DNA from: Yersinia canariae
Lineage (GTDB): Bacteria > Pseudomonadota > Gammaproteobacteria > Enterobacterales > Enterobacteriaceae
Reading direction: 5' to 3'
Length of the DNA: 64,000 nt
NCBI RefSeq assembly: GCF_009831415.1
Contig: NZ_CP043727.1
Coordinates: 1,922,001 to 1,986,000, forward strand
The translations under genes and the position numbers were made by a program. Under the pieces are notes generated by a model, which worked only from the letters and a program-made list of their open reading frames with translations, ran no database searches and was not told where the DNA came from. Below are positions 46,493 through 54,430 of this stretch, piece after piece (position 1 is the first letter of the stretch; each line of letters opens with the position of its first letter).

Positions 46493-47746
46493 ATGGAAAG
46501 CAAAGTAGTTGTTCCGGCAGAAGGTAAGAAAATTACTGTCGATGCTCAGGGTAAACTGGTTGTTCCGCATAATCCGATCATTCCATTTATTGAAGGTGAC
46601 GGCATTGGCGTTGATGTGACCCCAGCCATGATCAACGTGGTGGATGCTGCGGTTAAGAAAGCCTATAAAGGTGAGCGTAAAATCTCCTGGATGGAAATCT
46701 ATACCGGCGAGAAATCAACCCATGTTTATGGCAAAGATGTTTGGCTGCCAGAAGAAACATTAGATCTGATTCGTGAATATCGCGTTGCAATTAAAGGCCC
46801 ATTAACCACTCCGGTTGGTGGTGGCATTCGTTCTTTGAACGTTGCTTTGCGCCAACAACTCGACTTGTATGTGTGCCTGCGCCCTGTGCGTTATTACGAA
46901 GGTACCCCAAGCCCGGTAAAACACCCTGAGCTGACTAATATGGTCATTTTCCGCGAAAACGCGGAAGACATCTATGCGGGTATTGAATGGAAAGCCGGTT
47001 CACCAGAAGCTGAAAAAGTGATTAAGTTCCTGCGTGAAGAGATGGGCGTGAAGAAAATCCGCTTCCCTGAACAATGTGGTATCGGTGTAAAACCGTGTTC
47101 AGAAGAAGGGACCAAGCGCTTGGTACGTGCCGCAATTGAGTATGCAATTACCAACGATCGTGAATCAGTCACTCTGGTTCATAAAGGCAACATTATGAAA
47201 TTCACTGAAGGCGCATTTAAAGACTGGGGTTACCAGTTAGCGCGTGAGGAATTTGGTGGTGAGCTGATCGATGGCGGCCCGTGGGTTAAAATCAAGAATC
47301 CAAACAACGGTAACGACATCATTATTAAGGATGTTATTGCCGATGCTTTCCTGCAACAGATTCTACTGCGCCCGGCTGAATATGATGTTATCGCGTGTAT
47401 GAACCTGAATGGCGATTACATTTCTGATGCATTGGCAGCGCAGGTTGGCGGTATCGGTATTGCCCCTGGTGCCAACATTGGTGATGAGTGCGCATTGTTT
47501 GAAGCAACTCACGGTACAGCGCCGAAATATGCGGGCCAAGATAAGGTGAACCCAGGTTCTATTATCTTGTCTGCGGAAATGATGCTGCGCCATATGGGCT
47601 GGTTCGAAGCGGCTGATTTAATTATCAAAGGCACAGAAGGCGCAATTCAGGCCAAGACTGTGACCTATGATTTCGAGCGCTTGATGGATGGCGCTAAACT
47701 GTTGAAATGTAGTGAATTTGGCGACGCCATTATTCAGCACATGTAA
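46493..47746 (+). CDS. icd: Isocitrate dehydrogenase (NADP)
   Basis: TCA-cycle enzyme making 2-oxoglutarate. 417 aa; regulatory Ser114 in [12 protein letters not shown] (AceK phosphorylation site), [10 protein letters not shown] at the N terminus and [17 protein letters not shown]. Start ATG follows AAGGAGAGG; the upstream frame from 46442 is not used by the family. The gene is intact at its 3' end, the known attachment site for e14 and phage 21 in E. coli, and an integrase gene follows. Confidence 0.97.
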   Translation: MESKVVVPAEGKKITVDAQGKLVVPHNPIIPFIEGDGIGVDVTPAMINVVDAAVKKAYKGERKISWMEIYTGEKSTHVYGKDVWLPEETLDLIREYRVAIKGPLTTPVGGGIRSLNVALRQQLDLYVCLRPVRYYEGTPSPVKHPELTNMVIFRENAEDIYAGIEWKAGSPEAEKVIKFLREEMGVKKIRFPEQCGIGVKPCSEEGTKRLVRAAIEYAITNDRESVTLVHKGNIMKFTEGAFKDWGYQLAREEFGGELIDGGPWVKIKNPNNGNDIIIKDVIADAFLQQILLRPAEYDVIACMNLNGDYISDALAAQVGGIGIAPGANIGDECALFEATHGTAPKYAGQDKVNPGSIILSAEMMLRHMGWFEAADLIIKGTEGAIQAKTVTYDFERLMDGAKLLKCSEFGDAIIQHM

Positions 47747-47767
47747 TCGGCAGTTTAAGTAACACCT

Positions 47768-47807
47768 CACGGAGGCTTCGGCTTCCGTGGGTTTTCAACC
47801 CTTTTTC
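47768..47807 (+). terminator. Terminator after icd
   Basis: CACGGAGGC, TTCG loop, GCTTCCGTG: a 9-bp stem with a G-T pair, followed by a T-rich stretch ending in CTTTTT. It marks the end of the core region. Confidence 0.75.
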
Positions 47808-47856
47808 ATTTCTTCTGCAAAACCATTCTGCAAAACTGTACAAAAAACAACCCAAA

Positions 47857-48744
47857 CTAAACGGTTAAAACTAGCCATTCCTTACCCCGGTCATCATTAT
47901 ATTTATCAGTCATAGCTTGGTTTTTATGTCCAAGCAACGTCTTAGTGTCTATCCCTTGATCGCGATATAACCTTTCTGATAATGACCGCTGCTCGTGAAA
48001 TGTTGGAGGTGTACCGTCCTTCCAATCTAATCCACTTTTATCTCTTGCAGCAGAGAACCCCGTGGTGGTTGCATTTCCTGACACCTTACCGCCACGCTTA
48101 GCCATTGATGTTGTATGGTGGTAATGGAGCATGTATGGACTAACTATCAGATCACGGCAACGTGTTATAACGTCTTGCAACGTGTAACCGATGGCATCAC
48201 ATTTTAGGTTTAGCGGTATAGCTAATCTGGTACCGGTTTTTTCTTGTACTATATGGAGATGATTATCCCAAACATCGCTGAACTTCATATTCACTACATC
48301 CCCCAACCGCTGGCCCGTAACCAGAGCAAGAAGCATTGAATTCTGGATATAGTTTTGCATGTCAGCCGCTGTGCTAAATATAGAATTCCACTCGTCAAAA
48401 CTTAAACGAACGCGAGTGACTTTATTTGCTGGTTGCTTGGTAGCTAGCGCGGGATTGTAGCCGGGAGGAACCTCACCAGCATGTTGCGCTTCCTTGTACA
48501 CATCGATTAGCACCATGCGGACAACCTGTGCCATCCGTTTTTGTCCCTTGTCTTTATACTCTTCGATGACAGAAGCTATATCCCTAGCGCCAACATCAGG
48601 AAGGAGTAACATTCCACAATGACGGCTGAACGCTTCGACAGGCGCACTTTTTTGCTTAAGTGTATTGAGCTTTATTTCCTCACTGTCGTAACGTTCTTGC
48701 TGGATTGCGAGATAGCGATCTAACCAACGGGTAACCGTTATCAT
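47857..48744 (-). CDS. Lambda-type tyrosine integrase, N-terminally truncated
   Basis: 295 aa that align from memory with lambda Int from about its residue 70 onward (compare TVTRWLDRY with the lambda segment TLHSWLDRY). All catalytic residues are present: Arg146 (TGQRLGD), Lys169 (EKTGTR), His250 and Arg253 (FHEQRS, with Gln where Leu is usual), His273 (LLGHK) and nucleophile Tyr282 (DKYNDDRGKEW). The arm-type DNA-binding domain is absent, and a TGA lies in frame 12 codons upstream of the ATG, so the gene is probably a remnant with a lost 5' end. It faces icd, the expected layout of an element integrated there. Confidence 0.85.
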   Translation of the reverse strand: MITVTRWLDRYLAIQQERYDSEEIKLNTLKQKSAPVEAFSRHCGMLLLPDVGARDIASVIEEYKDKGQKRMAQVVRMVLIDVYKEAQHAGEVPPGYNPALATKQPANKVTRVRLSFDEWNSIFSTAADMQNYIQNSMLLALVTGQRLGDVVNMKFSDVWDNHLHIVQEKTGTRLAIPLNLKCDAIGYTLQDVITRCRDLIVSPYMLHYHHTTSMAKRGGKVSGNATTTGFSAARDKSGLDWKDGTPPTFHEQRSLSERLYRDQGIDTKTLLGHKNQAMTDKYNDDRGKEWLVLTV

Positions 48745-48775
48745 CAGCCACCAGATTGATGACTGGGCTCATCTC

Positions 48776-49060
48776 TTGATTAACCTGGGTGAGCTCGTTG
48801 CCGATGGGTATCAGGTTGCTGCTGATGTTGAAAAATATGGCGCAATCCTGTTTTGCACTCTTACAGACGAATATAACCCAATGACCCGAATCATCCTCAG
48901 CCGTGATGGCCGTAGGATTGATAATCTGCCTTTCGGTTCCGTTTCGCTGATCCGCGTAACGCCGATAGCAGAGTCAGAGATTGAACACCTTGATCAATCT
49001 GATGAATGGGCATCAAGCGCAGCTAGACATGTTCTCGCGGAACGGCAGATAGAAACATAG
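48776..49060 (+). CDS. Hypothetical protein next to the truncated integrase
   Basis: 94 codons from a TTG start, no clear ribosome-binding site. The frame stays open leftwards into the integrase antisense strand without an ATG or GTG close by, so the true 5' end may have been lost at the same junction that cut the integrase. The product is acidic (about 10.5 kDa), soluble, with no motif I recognise. Probably a phage-derived fragment. Confidence 0.4.
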   Translation: MINLGELVADGYQVAADVEKYGAILFCTLTDEYNPMTRIILSRDGRRIDNLPFGSVSLIRVTPIAESEIEHLDQSDEWASSAARHVLAERQIET

Positions 49061-49140
49061 ACAATTATCACGAAGTTATTCACGGCCCTTACGGGGCAGA
49101 GTGAGTTCACTCACCTTATTTAAAGGAAGAACAGCATCAA

Positions 49141-49212
49141 ATGATTGGACCTTGTTCTGCTGTGAGCGAGGAGAGGAAGTTCGGAATGCATACTGACATC
49201 AAGGTGTCTTGA
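49141..49212 (+). CDS. Possible 23-residue small ORF
   Basis: ATG at 49141 preceded by AAAGGAAGAACAGCATCAA; encodes MIGPCSAVSEERKFGMHTD and four more residues, then TGA. The good ribosome-binding site is the only support. It may be the start of a truncated phage gene. Confidence 0.2.
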   Translation: MIGPCSAVSEERKFGMHTDIKVS

Positions 49213-49269
49213 GTCATAGCGAGCAGGTCAGGTCACTTTAGCTGGTTATAAGGCTAGTCAACGATTTAG

Positions 49270-49299
49270 TTGCTTACATATAGATTGCAAAATTATACT
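49270..49299 (+). promoter_or_regulatory. Predicted promoter upstream of the 101-aa ORF
   Basis: TTGCTT (49270-49275), 18-bp spacer, TATACT (49294-49299), about 115 bp before the ATG at 49414. The leader between is AT-rich with no gene seen. Confidence 0.45.
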
Positions 49300-49413
49300 T
49301 TTAATTCAACTTGTTATGAGGCATCTTGGGCTATTTTAGCTTTACCTATCTTTTTTGTTGTATCTCCTATCTTCGGTTTGTACATTCATGCAGACAAACT
49401 AAGGAGAATTGCC

Positions 49414-49719
49414 ATGATTTACATTGAACGCCTTGAATTTATCCATAAAAGTGGAGACGTGCTGTACCCTGCCAAGATAACAAGAAAATCATCGGGAAAA
49501 ACCGCCTTCCACCTTGTACCATTTGGCCTTGATAAGACCGAGGACCTTGTAGAGGTGGAAGATCCTTCAGAAGCAATTCGGCTGGTGCTTGATGAACGTC
49601 ATTCCATTCGCTGCAGCACACTTAAAGCCACTATTACTGATAAAAAAGGCAAGCGAATTAAGCGAACAGGCATATACAGCATTGAGGGTGTTAGCATAAA
49701 AGAATACATCGTCAGGTAA
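49414..49719 (+). CDS. Hypothetical protein, 101 aa
   Basis: Begins MIYIERLEFIHKSGDVLYPA, with a strong AAGGAGA 7 bp before the ATG. An open frame upstream to 49270 encodes a hydrophobic stretch but overlaps the promoter-like sequence and is not favoured. The product is mixed charged, has no signal peptide and no recognised motif; its basic segment TDKKGKRIKRTG is notable. Its stop codon is 4 bp from the left end of the vat cassette, so that insertion did not break it. Confidence 0.6.
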   Translation: MIYIERLEFIHKSGDVLYPAKITRKSSGKTAFHLVPFGLDKTEDLVEVEDPSEAIRLVLDERHSIRCSTLKATITDKKGKRIKRTGIYSIEGVSIKEYIVR

Positions 49720-49723
49720 TGGC

Positions 49724-49748
49724 TGTGAGTTCAACGAGTCGATGCACA
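49724..49748 (+). repeat. Left inverted end of the vat cassette
   Basis: TGTGAGTTCAACGAGTCGAT and five more bases, preceded by GC at 49722-49723. It agrees best with the transposase-start end of the IS30 element (55602-55626, read on the minus strand). Confidence 0.75.
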
Positions 49749-49834
49749 AAATTTTTCCGCTCAAGCTAAAAGGTCTACTGACATTATGATGCGTTAGCCT
49801 TCAAAAATTAGAGTCATTCATAGCGGGAGGGAGT

Positions 49835-50461
49835 ATGTACGGACCAGATCCATCCAATACACATCCAATGAAGGGATTTCCTCAGGTTTGTTTTGTCAAA
49901 AATACTGTGACAAATCCAAACATCATAGTGGGTGATTTTACTTATTACGACGATCCAGAGGGCTCAGAAAACTTCGAGCGCAACGTTCTCTATCATTTCC
50001 CTTTTATTGGTGACAAGCTGATTATCGGTAAGTTTTGCGCCATAGCAAAAGGTGTCCAGTTCATTATGAACGGAGCAAACCATAAACTTTCTGGTTTCTC
50101 TACTTTCCCATTTTATATTTTCGGGAATGGATGGGAAAAGTCCATGCCCCAAGCCGGTGATTTACCCTACAAAGGCGATACTATGATCGGCAATGATGTG
50201 TGGATCGGGTATAAAGCGCTGATTATGCCAGGAGTAAAGATCGGCAACGGGGCGATAATCTCTTCACGTTCGGTGGTTACTTCTGATGTACCTGCATATG
50301 CGGTTGTAGGTGGTAATCCTGCCAAAGTGATTAAGAAACGTTTTGCTGATGAAACGATAGCAACGCTGGAAAAACTGGCGTGGTGGGATTGGCCCGTAGA
50401 AAAGATTACTCAAAACCTTACTGCAATAATGTCCAGTGATATCGAAGCATTACAGAACTAA
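49835..50461 (+). CDS. Vat-family (streptogramin A/xenobiotic) O-acetyltransferase
   Basis: 208-aa left-handed beta-helix acetyltransferase. It follows the Vat pattern closely: [33 protein letters not shown], catalytic-type His83 in [42 protein letters not shown] and a C-terminal WWDWP. Vat enzymes acetylate streptogramin A; a chromosomal relative, Vat(F), is known in Y. enterocolitica. CatB-type chloramphenicol acetyltransferases are the nearest alternative, but FGNGWEK and GANH favour Vat. Start ATG follows GGGAGGG. The gene is the sole cargo of the IS30-ended cassette. Confidence 0.88.
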   Translation: MYGPDPSNTHPMKGFPQVCFVKNTVTNPNIIVGDFTYYDDPEGSENFERNVLYHFPFIGDKLIIGKFCAIAKGVQFIMNGANHKLSGFSTFPFYIFGNGWEKSMPQAGDLPYKGDTMIGNDVWIGYKALIMPGVKIGNGAIISSRSVVTSDVPAYAVVGGNPAKVIKKRFADETIATLEKLAWWDWPVEKITQNLTAIMSSDIEALQN

Positions 50462-50534
50462 AAGGTCCTGTTTTTTGGTCTTCACATTCGTGGTACTTAT
50501 GATGTCTGCTTCTGGCACAAAACCGCCTGCAATA

Positions 50535-50559
50535 GTTGCATGCGGCAGTTGAACTCACA
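50535..50559 (-). repeat. Right inverted end of the vat cassette
   Basis: Read on the minus strand: TGTGAGTTCAACTGCCGCAT then GCAAC, followed outside by GC (50560-50561). Agrees best with the left end of the IS30 element at 54406. Confidence 0.75.
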
Positions 50560-50618
50560 GCGAGAAGCGGACGTCAGTGACCGTAATGGCCTCTTCGGCA
50601 AGGCAGGATCCGATCTTA

Positions 50619-51800
50619 TTACGTATCACCTCGATTCAGGCCAGCAGCCACTGCCAAAAGTAAGGCTGCAGTTGCTAACCCACAGGCCAGCCAGAGTGTA
50701 TCTGTCAGGGCCAACATATCTACGATCTGACCCCCGCTCCATGATCCCAGCGCAATCCCTGTATTGAATACCCCGACATAAAGCGCAGCAGCGATCTCCA
50801 CGGCACGGGGTGCGGCTTTCATCATCCAGGTCATCAGTCCGACAGAAAGCCCACCGTAAGCCAGCCCCCAGAATATGAGGACACCACCACCACCTGTGAC
50901 CGATTGCCCGGTGGTAATGAACAGTAACGGCGTTAACACAAGACCTGTCGCAATCACAATCAGGGTGAATGTTGTATAGCGCGCTGCGGTGGTGCCCGCC
51001 AAAAAATTACCGGCGATGCCAGCAACACCGTAGGCGAACAAGATGGCACCTATCCACTGCGTATCAAATCCTGACACTGAGATCAGTAGTGGGCGCACAA
51101 AGGTAAAGGCCACGAAATGACTTGTTACGAGCAGCAACGTCAGGAATAAGCCCGCTTGTATTTTGCGGTTGCCAAGTTGGGCAATGAACTGGCTAATATT
51201 AGCCGAACCCGTAACGGGCAACGCCGGAATGACCACAAGGTGGAAGACAAGCACCAATGCGCTGAAAAGTGCCATGATTCCAAATGCCCAGCGCCAGCCG
51301 ATGACATCGCCAATAAACGCACCCAGGGGCACGCCCAATACCGATGCAGCAGCAACACCACCGAAGATAATGGAGGTTGCCAGGCCAATAGCATTCTCCG
51401 GAACCAGACGTGAGGCAAGACCGCCCGCGATTGCCCATATTCCCCCCATGCAGAAGCCGACCAGAATCCGGGCTGCGAGCATTAAGATCAAATTGGGTGC
51501 TAGTGCAGAGGCAAGATTTGCCATCACCAGCAACACCAGCAGGCCACACAGTATCCATCGGCGATCTATTCCACCTGATGCAATGATGACGAATGGCGCG
51601 AATAAAGCTGCCAGAAATGCTGGCAGGGAAATCATCAGACCCGCGCTTCCGGTGGTGATGTTGAGTGTTCCGGCTATGGATGTCAGCAAGCCCACCGGGA
51701 GCATTTCTGTTGTGACAACAGAGAAAGTTGCCAGACCGACAGCAATCACTGCTGTCCAAGAGTTGCGAACAGATTTCATGGTAGAAAATGTAATCATCAT
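50619..51800 (-). CDS. MFS transporter, DHA1-type efflux family
   Basis: 393-aa integral membrane protein with about 12 hydrophobic segments and the DHA1-type pattern TTEMLPVGLLTSIAG in helix 1, ARILVGFCMGGIWAIAGGLA in helix 4 and SVLGVPLGAFIGD in helix 5 (antiporter motif C region). It resembles the AraJ/SotB/YdhP group of sugar, drug or purine-analogue exporters; the substrate cannot be read from sequence. Second gene of a two-MFS unit, 25 bp after the first, with tetR divergent upstream. An ATG at residue 2 or 8 could also be used. Confidence 0.85.
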   Translation of the reverse strand: MMITFSTMKSVRNSWTAVIAVGLATFSVVTTEMLPVGLLTSIAGTLNITTGSAGLMISLPAFLAALFAPFVIIASGGIDRRWILCGLLVLLVMANLASALAPNLILMLAARILVGFCMGGIWAIAGGLASRLVPENAIGLATSIIFGGVAAASVLGVPLGAFIGDVIGWRWAFGIMALFSALVLVFHLVVIPALPVTGSANISQFIAQLGNRKIQAGLFLTLLLVTSHFVAFTFVRPLLISVSGFDTQWIGAILFAYGVAGIAGNFLAGTTAARYTTFTLIVIATGLVLTPLLFITTGQSVTGGGGVLIFWGLAYGGLSVGLMTWMMKAAPRAVEIAAALYVGVFNTGIALGSWSGGQIVDMLALTDTLWLACGLATAALLLAVAAGLNRGDT

Positions 51801-51825
51801 TCAGATCCTGGAGAACGCACCCAGC

Positions 51826-53022
51826 TCAGGTGCGATTATCCTGCTTGTGTAGGGTGAAATGACTTAAAAGTGCCATGAGCAGTACCAGGATTCCGGCACA
51901 TAAGGCGACGTAAAATCCAATCCGTGGTTCACTGCTATCAACAACCTGACCGGCGATTGCGGCGCCCAGCGCAACGCCCACATTCAGCCCGGCCAGCAGC
52001 CAGGTCATGCCCTCTGTTAACTGGCTTTCAGCCACCTGCCGTTCAATGAGCGACATGGCCACGATCATGGTTGGGGCGAAAAAGAGGCCCGCCACCAGGA
52101 CGGCTGCCGCCAGTGCGGTAAGATTTGTGACCAGTATCAGTGGGATAGTGGTTGTGGCAGTTGCCAGCCCGCCCAACCACAACAGCCGATGGAGCGGGGT
52201 TTTCAGTTTGAGTGAGCCATAGATTAATCCGGACAGACATGAACCAACGGCATACGCTGATAAAACCAGGCCGGCGGCTGCCGGGTGCCCCAGTTGTCCT
52301 CCGTAGGCGACACTCACGATATCAACCGTGCCGACAATGACGCCCATTGCCACCATCAGCAGCGCCAACAGCCGTACGCTTGCCATATGAATGACCGAAC
52401 CAGAGCCAATTTTGCAGCAGGAGGGTGCCATAATCGGAGGTTCCGTGCCGCGCTGTATTACCAGTGCAAACACGCCTAAAAACAGCAAAAGTGCCGTGAG
52501 CAGTAGACCTGCCTGGGGAAACAACGCGATGGAAAGGCCAATCGAGAGGGGCGGCCCAACAATAAACGTCAGCTCATCGAGCACCGTTTCAAGCGAATAG
52601 GCTGTCTGCAAACGCGGCTGGCCCCGGTACAGCACCGTCCAGCGTGCCCGTACCATGGCAGACATACTGGGCATAAACCCCGCCAGGACTGCGCCGAAAA
52701 AAAGGACCCAGTTGGCAACATTCCAGTGGGAACAGGCTATGAGGATGAGAAAGCCGGTGACACTGATAGCCGAAGCCGCAGGCAAAACTCGATGCTGCCC
52801 ATAACGATCCACATATCGGGAGATCCGTGGTGACAGCAGGGCGTAGGTCAGAACAAAGGTCGCGGAAATTGCTCCTGCCAGCGCATAACCACCGCTCTGC
52901 CGCGAAAATAGAGTGATAATCCCGATGCCTGCCATCGGCAATGGGATCCGCGCAAGTAGACCAGCAACGGCAAAATGTCCCGTGCCAGGGACAGAAAAAA
53001 GGTCTCGATACAGATTAGCCAT
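51826..53022 (-). CDS. MFS transporter, second family member
   Basis: 398 aa with about 12 hydrophobic segments (LLARIPLPMAGIGIITLFS; LSPRISRYVDRYGQHRVLP as the helix 2-3 loop; LDELTFIVGPPLSIGLS). Not closely related to its downstream MFS neighbour. Starts at the second of two adjacent ATGs (53022), 6 nt after GGAG; the frame is open to 53064. Divergent from tetR across about 134 bp containing palindromic operators, so repression by TetR is likely. Substrate unknown. Confidence 0.82.
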   Translation of the reverse strand: MANLYRDLFSVPGTGHFAVAGLLARIPLPMAGIGIITLFSRQSGGYALAGAISATFVLTYALLSPRISRYVDRYGQHRVLPAASAISVTGFLILIACSHWNVANWVLFFGAVLAGFMPSMSAMVRARWTVLYRGQPRLQTAYSLETVLDELTFIVGPPLSIGLSIALFPQAGLLLTALLLFLGVFALVIQRGTEPPIMAPSCCKIGSGSVIHMASVRLLALLMVAMGVIVGTVDIVSVAYGGQLGHPAAAGLVLSAYAVGSCLSGLIYGSLKLKTPLHRLLWLGGLATATTTIPLILVTNLTALAAAVLVAGLFFAPTMIVAMSLIERQVAESQLTEGMTWLLAGLNVGVALGAAIAGQVVDSSEPRIGFYVALCAGILVLLMALLSHFTLHKQDNRT

Positions 53023-53083
53023 CATAATCTCCGGTAGCATTTGCTTGCCACAACGTGGTGACACAGCGACAATACATACAACG

Positions 53084-53111
53084 CGTATGAATCTAATTCT
53101 ATATTCATACG
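53084..53111. promoter_or_regulatory. Predicted TetR-family operator (28-bp inverted repeat)
   Basis: CGTATGAAT, 10-bp spacer, ATTCATACG: perfect 9-bp inverted arms in the tetR/MFS divergent intergenic region. Confidence 0.7.
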
Positions 53112-53129
53112 AAGTGTTTGTAAATAATC

Positions 53130-53143
53130 ATTCATATCGTATG
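53130..53143. promoter_or_regulatory. Second operator-like half site before tetR
   Basis: ATTCATATCGTATG repeats both arm sequences of the main palindrome (ATTCATA and GTATG) in a closer arrangement, directly before the tetR ribosome-binding site. Likely an autoregulatory site. Confidence 0.5.
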
Positions 53144-53156
53144 TAAGGAGAGGATT

Positions 53157-53744
53157 ATGGTTCGCCGAACCCGCGCTGAGATGGAAGAGACAAGAGCTAC
53201 ATTGTTAGCAACTGCCCGTAAGGTTTTTTGCGAATATGGCTACGCTGAAACCTCGATGGATGACCTGACTGCGCAAGCAGGGCTGACCCGTGGTGCGCTT
53301 TATCATCATTTTGGTGACAAAAAAGGATTGCTGACGGCAGTTGTGGAGCAGATCGATGAAGAGATGGATCAACGCCTACAGGGGATTTCCAGTAATGCAG
53401 CGGATCCGTGGGAGGGTTTTTGCAATCGCTGTCGGGCTTACCTCGAGATGGCGCTGGAACCTGAATTTCAGCGCATTGTGTTGCGTGATGCAAAAGCGGT
53501 ACTGGGCGGTTCTTCACCTGAATCGCAACGTTATTGCGTGGAATCCATGCGGTGTCTGATTCGCAATCTGATTCAGCACGGTGTCGTTGATGACGTCGAT
53601 CCGGAGGGATTGGCTTCGCTGATTTACGGTAGCCTGGCAGAAGCGGCATTCTGGATTGCCGAAGGTGATGAAAGCGAGACGCGGCTGACAAAAGCCATTA
53701 CCGCGCTGAACCTGCTACTTCGCGGATTGCGATGTACTGACTGA
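53157..53744 (+). CDS. TetR-family transcriptional repressor
   Basis: 195 aa. N-terminal helix-turn-helix typical of AcrR/TtgR-like repressors: RTRAEMEETRATLLATARKV, then YAETSMDDLTAQAGLTRGALYHHFGDKKGLL (residues about 27-57). The C-terminal ligand domain is AcrR_C-like. Strong AAGGAGAGG before the ATG. Divergent from the two MFS genes with shared operators, the usual layout of a ligand-responsive efflux switch. Confidence 0.92.
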   Translation: MVRRTRAEMEETRATLLATARKVFCEYGYAETSMDDLTAQAGLTRGALYHHFGDKKGLLTAVVEQIDEEMDQRLQGISSNAADPWEGFCNRCRAYLEMALEPEFQRIVLRDAKAVLGGSSPESQRYCVESMRCLIRNLIQHGVVDDVDPEGLASLIYGSLAEAAFWIAEGDESETRLTKAITALNLLLRGLRCTD

Positions 53745-53930
53745 CATTCATGTCGATACTCGCTGGTAGGGGTGTCCACTACAGGCACTTGGCTTCCTGG
53801 CAGTATAGAGGGCGGCTATCAGCGAAAAGCGGATATAATTAGCAGCCTTGGAGCTCAAATTCCTATGGTTCTCTAAAGATAATGGCGGATATCATTATCA
53901 AAATTTATTATAAAACATGGAGTAAGACTA

Positions 53931-54371
53931 ATGAGTATCAATGTAAGAACAGCTCAACTTTCTGATATTGATGGTATGTTCGAAGTGAGAACATCGGTAA
54001 TCGAGAATCATCTGAGTCGTGAAGAAATGCGGCAGATGGGGATTACCGAAATCGTCGTGGCCGATATGATTGAGAAGAATCATTGCGCATGGGTTGCGAC
54101 TGAAAACGACAAAATCATCGGTTTTACAATGATTTTACCGGATGAAGGTTGTCTTTTTGCAGCCTTTGTTCTCCCGGCATATGAAGGCAGAGGTGTAGGT
54201 CGCAGGCTTGTTTTGCTAGCTGAGCAGGAATTATTCAAACATCATGAGATTGCTTGGCTGGAAACCGATAAAAATAGTCGCGCGGCGAAATTCTACATGC
54301 AACTGGGCTGGGGCAATGAAACAAATATTAACGGCACTGATATCAAATTAGAAAAACATCGCGGTATTTAA
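53931..54371 (+). CDS. GNAT-family N-acetyltransferase
   Basis: 146 aa with the acetyl-CoA-binding motif A: FVLPAYEGRGVGRRLVLLAEQELF (residues about 79-102), then the C-terminal LETDKNSRAAKFYMQLGW motif B. Starts after ATGGAGTAAGACTA. Substrate unknown; alone in orientation with tetR upstream (186 bp of non-coding sequence between) and the IS30 element 34 bp downstream. Confidence 0.88.
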   Translation: MSINVRTAQLSDIDGMFEVRTSVIENHLSREEMRQMGITEIVVADMIEKNHCAWVATENDKIIGFTMILPDEGCLFAAFVLPAYEGRGVGRRLVLLAEQELFKHHEIAWLETDKNSRAAKFYMQLGWGNETNINGTDIKLEKHRGI

Positions 54372-54405
54372 ACAAATTCAACTTCCATCAATGTCCGCTT
54401 ATGGC

Positions 54406-54430
54406 TGTGAGTTCAACTGATGGACGCAAC
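54406..54430 (+). repeat. IS30-family inverted repeat, transposase 3' end
   Basis: TGTGAGTTCAACTGATGGAC then GCAAC. The transposase stop codon lies inside this repeat. Confidence 0.88.

Larger units (their letters stand above)
49724..50559 (+). mobile_element. Non-autonomous IS30-ended cassette carrying a vat-type gene
   Basis: 836 bp bounded by inverted ends TGTGAGTTCAAC. The left 25 bp match the right end of the IS30-family element at 54406-55626 in 21 of 25 positions; the right 25 bp match that element's left end, also 21 of 25. Both cassette and IS are flanked by GC on each side, as expected for a 2-bp IS30 target duplication. There is no transposase inside: the only gene is the acetyltransferase, oriented as a transposase would be. 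This is the architecture of a transporter IS or mobile insertion cassette. Confidence 0.75.

Noticed and set aside
49720..50561. Integron gene cassette around vat: the ends contain GTTCAAC and GTTGAAC, which fit the RYYYAAC and GTTRRRY core-site patterns
   Set aside because: The same sequences form the termini of the IS30 transposase element, extend over 25 bp as terminal inverted repeats and bound the gene on both sides. IS30 ends explain them better than an attC site.
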